Shown here: positions 18,955 to 26,189 of the stretch, piece by piece | How the letters are laid out: every line of letters begins with the position of its first letter | Position numbering within the stretch: the stretch's first letter is position 1 | Assembly: GCA_047404135.1 (NCBI GenBank) | Contig: JBDOIT010000006.1 | Coordinates: forward strand, 113,876 to 177,875 | Direction of reading: 5' to 3' | DNA from: JAHZKS01 sp047404135 | Lineage (GTDB): Bacteria; Pseudomonadota; Alphaproteobacteria; Rickettsiales; JABSSG01 | DNA length: 64,000 bases | Program-made: the position numbers and the translations under genes | Notes under the pieces: model-generated | Told to the model about the DNA's origin: nothing | Databases searched by the model: none | The model's input: only the letters and a program-made list of their open reading frames with translations

Positions 18955-19353
18955 ATGTCAAAAGCAGACAAAATTCTAGCAGAGATTTCAGTTGGAGATC
19001 TTACAGATAAAATCACTATCCTAGAAATCAAACAAGAAAACATAAAAGACAAAGACAGTTTAAACATAATAAACAAAGAGTTAATCTCTCTGCAGTCCAC
19101 TTTAGAGGAGAATGTAACTATACAAGAAGAATTAGTGATACTGATATCCAGGTTGAAAGCAATAAACAAAACCCTGTGGGACGTAGAAGACGACATCAGA
19201 GACTGCGAAAGGAATAAGAGTTTTGGCGAAGACTTTATTGCGTTGGCGCGGAAAGTATATTTCACGAATGATAAGCGCGCAAAAATCAAAAAAGAAATTA
19301 ATCGTTTAACGCACTCCGATATAGAAGAAATAAAAAGCTACCAATCTTATTAG
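18955..19353 (+). CDS. DUF6165 family protein
   Basis: A 132-residue, strongly helical, charged cytosolic protein. The opening ISVGDLTDKITILEIKQENI (about 11-30) matches what I know of the DUF6165 family, whose members are small and often lie near LPS or glycan genes. The function is unknown. Its stop lies inside a strong hairpin terminator (19332-19367). It is divergent from the GT9 gene, with a 58-bp gap that must hold both promoters. Confidence 0.72.
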   Translation: MSKADKILAEISVGDLTDKITILEIKQENIKDKDSLNIINKELISLQSTLEENVTIQEELVILISRLKAINKTLWDVEDDIRDCERNKSFGEDFIALARKVYFTNDKRAKIKKEINRLTHSDIEEIKSYQSY

Positions 19354-19367
19354 ATTAGTAGCTTTTT
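19332..19367. terminator. Bidirectional rho-independent terminator
   Basis: AAAAAGCTAC (19332-19341) pairs with GTAGCTTTTT (19358-19367), and inside it AATC pairs with GATT around a TTATTA loop. The A and T runs on either side let it work for both converging genes: the DUF6165 gene, whose stop lies in the loop region, and the membrane protein gene ending at 19396. Confidence 0.85.
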
Positions 19368-19395
19368 ATAAATAGTCTTAATACAGTATTACGAT

Positions 19396-20268
19396 TTACT
19401 TCTTACCAAACCTTCTTCCTTTTAAAGGGTTTTTGCATTCAAAGTGGAATAGTAAAGCAAAGAAACTCCAGAATAACATCAGAGTAACCACTGCCAATAT
19501 AGGGGTGCTTCCTTGTGTTGAGTCAAAGTAAAATAGGTTTAACACACTCTTGTCTATTACGTTTATTTTTGTAATATAGAATATAGACCCCATAATCATA
19601 CCAAGCATGGATACATTCCATGTTTTTTCATTCTTACTGTTCCAAGCCAGATCCACGATCTTTGCAACAACAAAATGTGTCACAAAGAAAGCAGCTTCAA
19701 AGTAAAATATCACGAATAAAGATTCAAATATATTTCTTCCATTTGTTGGTCCCATCAATAGTACCGCTGCGATAATAACAAAGAATGCAGAATTCATTAT
19801 TATTACTACATATATAAAATCCTTATAAGTAAATTCAGTATCAAGGAATTTCAATAAATGCTTTAAAAATACTTTGATACTTTGAAAGAAAAAAACAGAA
19901 AACCAGAAGACAAAACTTCCAAACAAGCTAAGAGACACAAGGAGAAACAAATGTGCATTTAGGGAAAAATCACCAAGATACATGCCGCACATACAAAGCA
20001 GTATGTTTGTTGCTACTAAGCCAATATATACTGACTGATTGGTGACTTCCATAGTCTGAACTTTCGTCTTGTGAAATTTCATATAAATCTTAGCAAATAC
20101 GATTGAGAAAAATACTAAGAATAGCTGCAAACCTAACATATAATAGTATGTATCAAAAGTTACCCCTTCAACACCTTGCCAGATCATAAAGATCATAACA
20201 ACAAAGAATAAGACATTGAGCTTCACTATGCCCTCCAGTATCTCTCTATAACTTAATTTAGTACTCAT
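19396..20268 (-). CDS. Polytopic membrane protein of unknown function
   Basis: A 290-residue protein with about eight predicted membrane helices, a short cytosolic N-terminus (STKLSYREILEG) and a basic C-terminus (KNPLKGRRFGKK). I do not recognise a family. The pattern of paired helices and few charged residues suits a small carrier or an integral membrane scaffold. It is monocistronic: a terminator lies downstream and rpmJ is divergent from it, with 207 bp between them. Confidence 0.75.
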   Translation of the reverse strand: MSTKLSYREILEGIVKLNVLFFVVMIFMIWQGVEGVTFDTYYYMLGLQLFLVFFSIVFAKIYMKFHKTKVQTMEVTNQSVYIGLVATNILLCMCGMYLGDFSLNAHLFLLVSLSLFGSFVFWFSVFFFQSIKVFLKHLLKFLDTEFTYKDFIYVVIIMNSAFFVIIAAVLLMGPTNGRNIFESLFVIFYFEAAFFVTHFVVAKIVDLAWNSKNEKTWNVSMLGMIMGSIFYITKINVIDKSVLNLFYFDSTQGSTPILAVVTLMLFWSFFALLFHFECKNPLKGRRFGKK

Positions 20269-20413
20269 AAAAACCTCTCTTTAAAACAGTTGTATACATA
20301 AATATTAAGAACTTAGTACAATAAAAGCAAATGCTACGCTCTTATTAACTAGCAAAGAAGTGTTTTTGCTATTTTATGTGACTTAATGATCATCCCCCTA
20401 GAGTGTTTTTGTG

Positions 20414-20442
20414 TTGACATCAAAAGCCACAAATGCTAATGT
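20414..20442 (+). promoter_or_regulatory. Candidate sigma-70 promoter of rpmJ
   Basis: A perfect TTGACA (20414-20419) is followed by a 17-nt spacer and a weak -10 TAATGT (20437-20442), 33 nt before the rpmJ start codon. Confidence 0.5.
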
Positions 20443-20475
20443 TCCCGCAATTCAATTAATGTAGACTTCAAAACA

Positions 20476-20601
20476 ATGAAAGTATTTTCATCTTTAAAAG
20501 CAGTAAAAACCCGTGATAAGGATTCTCGCATCGTTAGAAGAAGGGGGCGTGTCTACGTTATCAACAAAACTAATCCACGAATGAAAGCTCGTCAGGGTTA
20601 A
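20476..20601 (+). CDS. rpmJ: 50S ribosomal protein L36
   Basis: A 41-codon gene encoding a full L36 of the type MKVFSSLKAVKTRDKDSRIV followed by RRRGRVYVINKTNPRMKARQG. The pattern RRRGRVYVINK.NPR.KARQG is diagnostic. The zinc-binding Cys/His residues of the C+ form are absent, so this is the zinc-independent (C-) form common in alphaproteobacteria. It stands apart from the spc operon, as in other alphaproteobacteria, and has its own candidate promoter. Confidence 0.95.
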   Translation: MKVFSSLKAVKTRDKDSRIVRRRGRVYVINKTNPRMKARQG

Positions 20602-21252
20602 TGTATACAACGCACTAATACGCCTGCTTTGCTACGGATAAAGTTAACATTAGCATTTTATACCATTTAACAACCACATTTCTTCTTAGTTTTCCTAGAT
20701 ACGCAAGCTAAAAATATCTTTATAACTGCGGTACTTTCTTCCACAAACCGGTATGACTTTGTCATTTAATGACACGTTCACATAATGACTTACCCTCGTC
20801 CTTTTGTACAGATTGAATCTGAATTTTAAGGTGGCTGTATACGCCCTCTAACTCACCTACAATAGCAAGAGTCGGATTATTGTCTATCATGAGCAAAATG
20901 CAGCCCTAGATTTCTCTTTGTGCTTTTACCCTTGACTTGATCAGAAAAAGCTCCACTCACCATGCTTTATAAAAACTTTACTAGAGCACATATATTTTTT
21001 ATTATGAAGCCTACTTACAAATAAGAGGTCCTTGAGATTTATTACATCAAAAAAAGCTATTAATTGTAGCATCCATACTAGATTCTATAAAAAACATCAG
21101 ACTACGGATCTCTGCTTTTTTCTTTTCCGTAAGATCTTAAAAACACTCTTGCATGACTTATACTAAAAAAAATAACCGCGCAATACCATTGGCTATTAGC
21201 TATTGCAACATAGCATCTATAACTATATATTGACCCATATACTCATAGAACT
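20602..21252. other. Long intergenic region, possible gene remnant on the minus strand
   Basis: About 650 bp without an intact recognisable gene. On the minus strand two overlapping frames look protein-like. Frame one (20963-20877) reads VSGAFSDQVKGKSTKRNLG and onwards. Frame two (20890-20762) encodes 42 residues beginning MIDNNPTLAIVGELEGVYSH and ends in a TGA. Together they could be one gene split by a frameshift, or small unrelated ORFs. I see no RNA gene here. The part just upstream of tRNA-Arg presumably carries its promoter. Confidence 0.3.
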
Positions 21253-21329
21253 GCGCCCGTAGCTCAACTGGATAGAGTACTTGACTACGGATCAAGAGGT
21301 TGGGGGTTCGAATCCTCCCGGGCGCGCCA
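21253..21329 (+). tRNA. tRNA-Arg (anticodon ACG)
   Basis: Complete cloverleaf. The acceptor stem gcgcccg/cgggcgc is perfect, the anticodon stem cttga/tcaag encloses the loop ctacgga with anticodon acg, and the T arm is ggggg-ttcgaat-cctcc. Discriminator G and encoded CCA follow. Its last 71 nt (from 21259) are repeated at 22028-22098 as part of a tandem duplication. Confidence 0.97.
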
Positions 21330-21403
21330 CCCTCGAATACATTTACCTTTTCTTAATATATATTCTGTTACAATGATACATTAAATCCATAGGGTCACAG
21401 GTC

Positions 21404-21832
21404 ATGAATACAGATATAATGAAAAAGTTCAAAAGAACGCGTAGTACGAGTATAGCATTAGCTATATTCTTCAATATTATTACTCTTGATTTCTATAGCA
21501 TATCTTGGCTTGAGAAAAGAAGAGCTTTTTTGAATTCTCATATGCCTTCAAAGCAAATCCCCTTTACATTAACCCTCCTTTGTTACATGCTTCTGTCTTT
21601 AAGTATATTCTACTCCCCTGCTATTTTCTTTTTATACTTTGTTGTAAAACTCCTGCTTCTTTTAGAAATAAGAAACAACATGCACTCTATTACGAAAATC
21701 TCTGAAAATAGCGATCACTCGATCTCCGCCTTTTTTCTACTGATATTCGGGTTCTTGTATTTAATGTATAAAATAGATAGATTCCCAAGCAACGCTTCTA
21801 CTCCAGATAACCAAAATGCAAACGGAAAATAA
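21404..21832 (+). CDS. Small DUF4234-like membrane protein, copy 1
   Basis: A 142-residue protein with three or four hydrophobic helices (about 16-36, 54-72, 73-86 and 106-122) and a polar C-terminal tail ending STPDNQNANGK. The start of helix one plus LEKRRAFLN resembles the DUF4234 pattern (hydrophobic helix, F-x-Y-G-x-Y-W, then a basic amphipathic segment). In this copy the consensus part reads LDFYSISWL. It has three extra residues (RST region, about 12-15) and 11 replacements compared with copy 2. Function unknown. Confidence 0.65.
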   Translation: MNTDIMKKFKRTRSTSIALAIFFNIITLDFYSISWLEKRRAFLNSHMPSKQIPFTLTLLCYMLLSLSIFYSPAIFFLYFVVKLLLLLEIRNNMHSITKISENSDHSISAFFLLIFGFLYLMYKIDRFPSNASTPDNQNANGK

Positions 21833-21881
21833 TCGATAGACTCGACTAAGGTGCATCCCTATAGTTACCTTAATCAAATAT

Positions 21882-22027
21882 GTGAACCAAATGGATGTTA
21901 TCAAAAAAAATTAGTAATATGTTATCGATCCCTCGCTCAAAGAAAAATGGATGACCTGACGTATACACATTTATCAGCAAGATCCTCAAAAGGAAATTCA
22001 TTCTTCATGCAGCCCTTTGGATTAAAA
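21882..22027 (+). pseudogene. 5' fragment of class II aldolase gene (left copy)
   Basis: Duplicate of the first part of the aldolase gene that is intact at 22651. The A-run after ATGGATGTTATC has eight As here against nine in the intact gene, so the reading frame from the ATG at 21891 meets a TAG after seven codons. The fragment stops at the junction with the truncated tRNA copy. No function expected. Confidence 0.9.
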
Positions 22028-22098
22028 GTAGCTCAACTGGATAGAGTACTTGACTACGGATCAAGAGGTTGGGGGTTCGAATCCTCCCGGGCGCGCCA
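22028..22098 (+). pseudogene. 5'-truncated tRNA-Arg copy
   Basis: Identical to bases 7-77 of tRNA-Arg(ACG), including D arm, anticodon arm, T arm and CCA, but the first six bases (gcgccc) are replaced by aldolase sequence (ttaaaa). The acceptor stem therefore cannot form and normal charging is unlikely. It is the junction product of the tandem duplication. Confidence 0.93.
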
Positions 22099-22172
22099 CC
22101 CTCGAATACATTTACCTTTTCTTAATATATATTCTGTTACAATGATACATTAAATCCATAGGGTCACAGGTC

Positions 22173-22592
22173 ATGAATACAGATATAATGAAAAAGTTCA
22201 AAAGAACAAGTATAGCATTAGCTATATTCTTCAATATTATTACTTTTGATTTCTATGGCGTATATTGGCTTGAGAAAAGAAGAGCTTTTTTGAATTCTCA
22301 TATGCCTTCAAACCAAATCCCTTTTACATTAATCCTCCTTTGTTACATACTTCTGGCTTTAAGTATATTCTACTCCCCTGCTATTTTCTTTTTATACTTT
22401 GTTGTAAAACTCCTACTTCTTTTAGAAATAAGAAACAACATACACTCTATTACAAAAATCTCTGAAAATAGCGATCACTGGATCTCCGCCTTTTTTCTAC
22501 TGATATTCGGGTTCTTATATTTAATATATAAAATAGATAGATTCCCAAGCAACGCTTCTACTCCAGATAACCAAAATGCAAACGGAAAATAA
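22173..22592 (+). CDS. Small DUF4234-like membrane protein, copy 2
   Basis: A 139-residue paralogue of the protein at 21404. It reads FDFYGVYWLEKRR at the helix-one boundary, which fits the DUF4234-type F-x-Y-G-x-Y-W pattern better than copy 1 does. Of 15 base differences between the two copies, 11 change the amino acid. The upstream 74 bp are identical to those of copy 1, so both should use the same start and signals. It ends 58 bp before the aldolase start and may be co-transcribed with it. Confidence 0.65.
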   Translation: MNTDIMKKFKRTSIALAIFFNIITFDFYGVYWLEKRRAFLNSHMPSNQIPFTLILLCYILLALSIFYSPAIFFLYFVVKLLLLLEIRNNIHSITKISENSDHWISAFFLLIFGFLYLIYKIDRFPSNASTPDNQNANGK

Positions 22593-22650
22593 TCGATAGA
22601 CTCGACTAAGGTGCATCCCTATAGTTACCTTAATCAAATATGTGAACCAA

Positions 22651-23364
22651 ATGGATGTTATCAAAAAAAAATTAGTAATATGTTATCGATCCCTCGCTCA
22701 AAGAAAAATGGATGACCTGACGTATACACATTTATCAGCAAGATCCTCAAAAGGAAATTCATTCTTCATGCAGCCCTTTGGATTAAAATTCGAGGAAGTA
22801 ACTGTAGAATCATTGATTGAGGTATCGTTTGATGGCAAAATAATCCACGGCACCTCATCTCAATACAATGAAACTGGGTATGAAGTGCACGCATCAATAT
22901 ACAAATTCAGGTCAGATATAAATGCCTCCTTCCATTTACACACCACATCCGGAGTAGCAGTATCTTCCATGAAATTTGGCCTTCTTCCTATTAGCCAATT
23001 CGCACTTCATTTTTATGGCATGGTTAGCTATCATGACTATAATTCTCTGGTTCTACACCAAAACCGTAATAAAAAGAAGCTTGTAGATGATTTAGGGAAA
23101 AACAAAGTAATGTTACTAAGGAATCATGGAACATTAACAACCGGGTCTTCTATAGAAGAGGCCATGTTCTACACTCATCATTTAGAACAAGCCTGCAAAG
23201 TTCAAGTACAAGCACTTTCCGCTGGTTATGATAACTTAATTATTCCAAATGAAGAGGCATGTAAGAACGCAGCAAAGGATTTATTATCTTTCGAACAAAA
23301 TCTTGGGCAACGAGATTTCAATGCATTAACACGAAACCTTAAAAGGGAATTTGCAAATTGTTAG
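22651..23364 (+). CDS. Class II aldolase/adducin domain protein
   Basis: A 237-residue cytosolic protein of the FucA/AraD/adducin fold. It shows the early THLSAR segment, the EVHASIYK block, the zinc-ligand pair in FHLHTT, and LLRNHGTLTTG with the third histidine. These are the Zn-binding residues of class II aldolases and epimerases. The substrate is unknown, and adducin-type members often have no proven enzyme activity. I choose the ATG at 22651; an in-frame GTG at 22642 would add three residues. Its first 138 bp belong to the tandem duplication. It overlaps the next gene by 7 nt. Confidence 0.88.
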   Translation: MDVIKKKLVICYRSLAQRKMDDLTYTHLSARSSKGNSFFMQPFGLKFEEVTVESLIEVSFDGKIIHGTSSQYNETGYEVHASIYKFRSDINASFHLHTTSGVAVSSMKFGLLPISQFALHFYGMVSYHDYNSLVLHQNRNKKKLVDDLGKNKVMLLRNHGTLTTGSSIEEAMFYTHHLEQACKVQVQALSAGYDNLIIPNEEACKNAAKDLLSFEQNLGQRDFNALTRNLKREFANC

Positions 23365-24149
23365 AAGTCTTTTTATTACCAGTTATTGGGCTACTAGTAG
23401 GTACAATACTGAGTACCATTGGCAGTGGGGCGGGCATGGTAGGAACTCCACTACTAATTTTTACTCTCAAGATCCCGATACACGATGCTGTACTCATATC
23501 CCTAGCCTCTGGTAGCATCACCACTTCTTTCTATACGCTCAAAGCAATAAAAAGCAAAAGGATAGAATGGAGATACGCAATTCCCATAGGCATAATAAGC
23601 TTATTTTTTGCACCTCTAGGCGCAAGATTCAGCCTTACCTTTAGTCAATCCGCATTATCCATTGTATTCGGTATATTAATGCTTGTATCTAGTTACGTGA
23701 TGTGGAAAAGGTCTAGGCAGGAAAACATCATTATAGTAGATGCAAAAGATGTCAGACCATATAAATATATATTTCTAGCACTTCTGATAATGTGCATAAG
23801 TACATTAGGTGGAATGGCAGGCGCAGGTGGTATAATACTCGTACCTTTCTTGGTCACTATTATGAGAACAAGCATGCGCACCGCAACAGCTCTTTCTGTT
23901 TTCTTTGTTACAATCACAGCCTCTACAGCTACAGTTTCTCACATAATGCTAAATCGAGACTTCGATTTACCTTATATAGCAATGTATTCAATTGGCTCTA
24001 TAACAGGAATATTAATAGGAAGCAAAATATCTTTGTCCATACCGGATCGACAGTTAAGACAAATATTTGCTCTTTTTATCTCAATAGCAGGAGCCGTAAT
24101 GCTACTAAGTAATCTAGTCAATTCAGGAATTGTATCTGTACCTAGTTAG
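23358..24149 (+). CDS. TauE/SafE family membrane permease
   Basis: A 263-residue protein with about eight helices and two related halves, each with a glycine-rich motif: STIGSGAGMVGTPLL (about 19-33) and STLGGMAGAGGIILVPFL (about 144-161). This matches the TauE/SafE (sulfite or organosulfur anion exporter) family. The start is a TTG inside the end of the aldolase gene, with no nearby ATG before the first motif. The 3' end overlaps the convergent dacB gene by 8 nt. Confidence 0.88.
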   Translation: MLEVFLLPVIGLLVGTILSTIGSGAGMVGTPLLIFTLKIPIHDAVLISLASGSITTSFYTLKAIKSKRIEWRYAIPIGIISLFFAPLGARFSLTFSQSALSIVFGILMLVSSYVMWKRSRQENIIIVDAKDVRPYKYIFLALLIMCISTLGGMAGAGGIILVPFLVTIMRTSMRTATALSVFFVTITASTATVSHIMLNRDFDLPYIAMYSIGSITGILIGSKISLSIPDRQLRQIFALFISIAGAVMLLSNLVNSGIVSVPS

Positions 24150-25554
24150 ACAATATTGCATTCAGGATTTGATCTTCCATCTCCCTTATTCTGTAAGGCG
24201 ACAATCCATGGCCATTAACCATTATTGCAAACGCATATTTCTTACCATATGAAGGTAAATAGTACCCTGCCAAAGAAGATGTGTTTTTCATGCTCCCAGT
24301 TTTTGCCCTTACATCACCCTTAAATCGAGAATCAATGCTCCGGTACCTTAAAGTGCCTTTACTTCCATACTGTGGAATGGCAAAAAGGAAATAATCTCTT
24401 ACATCTGATTTATACGCTTTATCTAATAATAACACCAAAGCCTTAGGAGTAATTAGATTGTATCTTGATTCGCCACTACCGTCTTTTAACCTTACCCCAT
24501 TCTTCAGCCCAGATTGGCGTAAAAATTGATTCATCATATTTTCTCCAGTCTCATCACTACCTTGCTGTCTCGTATATTGATATCCCAGATATTTGAACAA
24601 AGAAGAAGCATCAGGGTTTAAAGAATCATGGAGCAACGGAACTATCACGTCCTTTAAAGGAGCTGATTTATGTGTGTGCAATAAATACTTCCCATGGACA
24701 TTAGAAAATATCACGCTACCGCTAACTTTAATGCCAATTTCTTTTAAAGCTTCCTGAAAATATACCTCAGCCATCAATCTGTTATCTTGTAGAGCGAAAT
24801 TCAACCTTACAGGTCTTTTTATATCCTTAAACATACATCCATACACTTCATACGCATTACCCCCAAGATACCTAGACTTATAAGGGCACTCTTGACTACT
24901 AGGTTTTACCGTATCAACATTATTATCTATACTCAGCAAGCTAGGGTTTGATATTTCTAGATTTGCCTTTATTCCGGGTACTTTGTTAGGCCACATCTTT
25001 GCCTCACTACAGTTTCTATCTATTATTATCGCACTTTTAGGGGCAGCATAACAAAAAGGATGGTCGTCCCAAGCAAATCCACCTGGAGATGTTCTGTGGT
25101 GGTCAAATAAATAATCATTGAGAACTAAGTTGCCTTTTATCTCCTTGACTCCTATTCGACTCATCATGCGTTTAATGTCATCGTAAGAAAGAGTAGGGTC
25201 ACCAGAAAACTGAATATATACACTTCCATCTGTCGAACTCCCCTTCACGGGGTTATCCGCAGAAATTAAAGTTCTATATTGAAAATTCTTACCTAGATAT
25301 TTCAAACCAGCATATGCCGTAAAAAGCTTTGTTGTACTTGCGGGGACAAATTTACGATTCTCATGACTAGCAAACTTTATTTCATTGCTATCCAGATCCT
25401 GGATGTAAATTCCTACATTAAGATCTTCACCCGTGGAGGCTATAATTTTACCTGTTTTTTGATGCAAATCCGATGCAAAGCATCCTAAGGAAAGAAATAT
25501 AGATAATAAAAATATTTTCAATAAAGATCTAAATTTCACAGGAGCCTTTTTCAT
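24142..25554 (-). CDS. dacB: D-alanyl-D-alanine carboxypeptidase/endopeptidase (PBP4, S13 family)
   Basis: A 470-residue periplasmic penicillin-binding protein that trims or cleaves peptidoglycan peptides. The active-site SxxK is PASTTKLF (Ser73, Lys76), the SxN-type box is in DGSGESRYN, and the KTG box is VRAKTGSMKNTSSLAGYY. The ATG at 25554 gives a good signal peptide (about residues 1-25, with SLGCFAS at the end). A GTG at 25638 would put 28 extra residues before it and is less likely. Together with murD it shows that the organism makes or remodels a cell wall. Confidence 0.9.
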   Translation of the reverse strand: MKKAPVKFRSLLKIFLLSIFLSLGCFASDLHQKTGKIIASTGEDLNVGIYIQDLDSNEIKFASHENRKFVPASTTKLFTAYAGLKYLGKNFQYRTLISADNPVKGSSTDGSVYIQFSGDPTLSYDDIKRMMSRIGVKEIKGNLVLNDYLFDHHRTSPGGFAWDDHPFCYAAPKSAIIIDRNCSEAKMWPNKVPGIKANLEISNPSLLSIDNNVDTVKPSSQECPYKSRYLGGNAYEVYGCMFKDIKRPVRLNFALQDNRLMAEVYFQEALKEIGIKVSGSVIFSNVHGKYLLHTHKSAPLKDVIVPLLHDSLNPDASSLFKYLGYQYTRQQGSDETGENMMNQFLRQSGLKNGVRLKDGSGESRYNLITPKALVLLLDKAYKSDVRDYFLFAIPQYGSKGTLRYRSIDSRFKGDVRAKTGSMKNTSSLAGYYLPSYGKKYAFAIMVNGHGLSPYRIREMEDQILNAILSN

Positions 25555-25703
25555 ATTATAGCTTGATATTAACAAAAAAATAATCCGTTTAAAAGGACAA
25601 TGGACTAATGCTCTCTTTTTATCTGCAACTACATGCACTATTTATGTTCCAAAAATTTTTTTTTCTTGTTATTATATACTCTTATTCAACTTTATACCCA
25701 CTC

Positions 25704-26189
25704 GTGAAAAACCCCATAGAAGATTTCAAAAACTGCATGAGACAACTTGCAACTGGGGTGACTGTAATCACAACCACAAAAGAAGATGGCTCTAAAGAAG
25801 CGGTAACCATCAATACATTCACCTCTCTGTCTTTAGACCCTCTGCTAATACTATTTAGCCTAAAAAAATCATCTTTTTGCTACGAAACATTCATAAAATC
25901 TAAGAATTTCACAGTTAATATACTCGCAGAGGACCAAGGCTATATATCTAATATGTGTACCAAGCCTTTAGAGGATCAGTGGGCCGATATAAAACTTATC
26001 ACAAACACAGACACAAATTCTCCCGCATTGGAAGGAACTACTGCATATCTGGAATGTAAGAATTATCAATCTTATGACGGTGGAGATCATTCTATTATCA
26101 TTGGAAAAGCACTAAATAGCTTTTCCTTTAAAAACAAAAAACCTCTAATATATTTCCGTGGCAAATATATAAAACCTGAATCAGCATGA
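25704..26189 (+). CDS. Flavin reductase-like protein (DIM6/NTAB family)
   Basis: A 161-residue FMN-binding split-barrel protein. FKNCMRQLATGVTVITT near the N-terminus, TINTFTSLSLDPLLILFSLKK and the late DHSIIIGKAL are the family pattern. Such enzymes reduce flavin with NAD(P)H, often for a partner oxygenase. The GTG at 25704 places the domain at the normal position. An ATG at 25608 would add a hydrophobic 32-residue extension without known counterpart. It overlaps addB by 4 nt (ATGA). Confidence 0.82.
   Translation: MKNPIEDFKNCMRQLATGVTVITTTKEDGSKEAVTINTFTSLSLDPLLILFSLKKSSFCYETFIKSKNFTVNILAEDQGYISNMCTKPLEDQWADIKLITNTDTNSPALEGTTAYLECKNYQSYDGGDHSIIIGKALNSFSFKNKKPLIYFRGKYIKPESA

Larger units (their letters stand above)
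21259..22027 (+). repeat. Tandem duplication, left unit (769 bp)
   Basis: This unit runs from base 7 of tRNA-Arg through a small membrane ORF to codon 46 of an aldolase gene fragment. It is followed directly by the second unit (22028-22788). Reading the two side by side, the 145 bp before the ORF are identical and the 195 bp after it differ only in one A of a homopolymer. The ORF has a 9-bp length difference and about 15 substitutions. The intact tRNA at the left and the intact aldolase at the right show the direction of the event. Confidence 0.95.
22028..22788 (+). repeat. Tandem duplication, right unit (761 bp)
   Basis: Second copy of the 21259-22027 segment. It starts at the truncated tRNA, contains membrane ORF copy 2 and ends within the intact aldolase gene, where sequence continues into unique DNA after GATTAAAA. 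It is 8 bp shorter: 9 bp missing in the ORF and 1 A gained in the homopolymer. Confidence 0.95.

Noticed and set aside
21851..22153. 100-residue ORF spanning the duplication junction
   Set aside because: It reads through the broken aldolase fragment into the truncated tRNA, so it is a by-product of the duplication and has no independent start signals.
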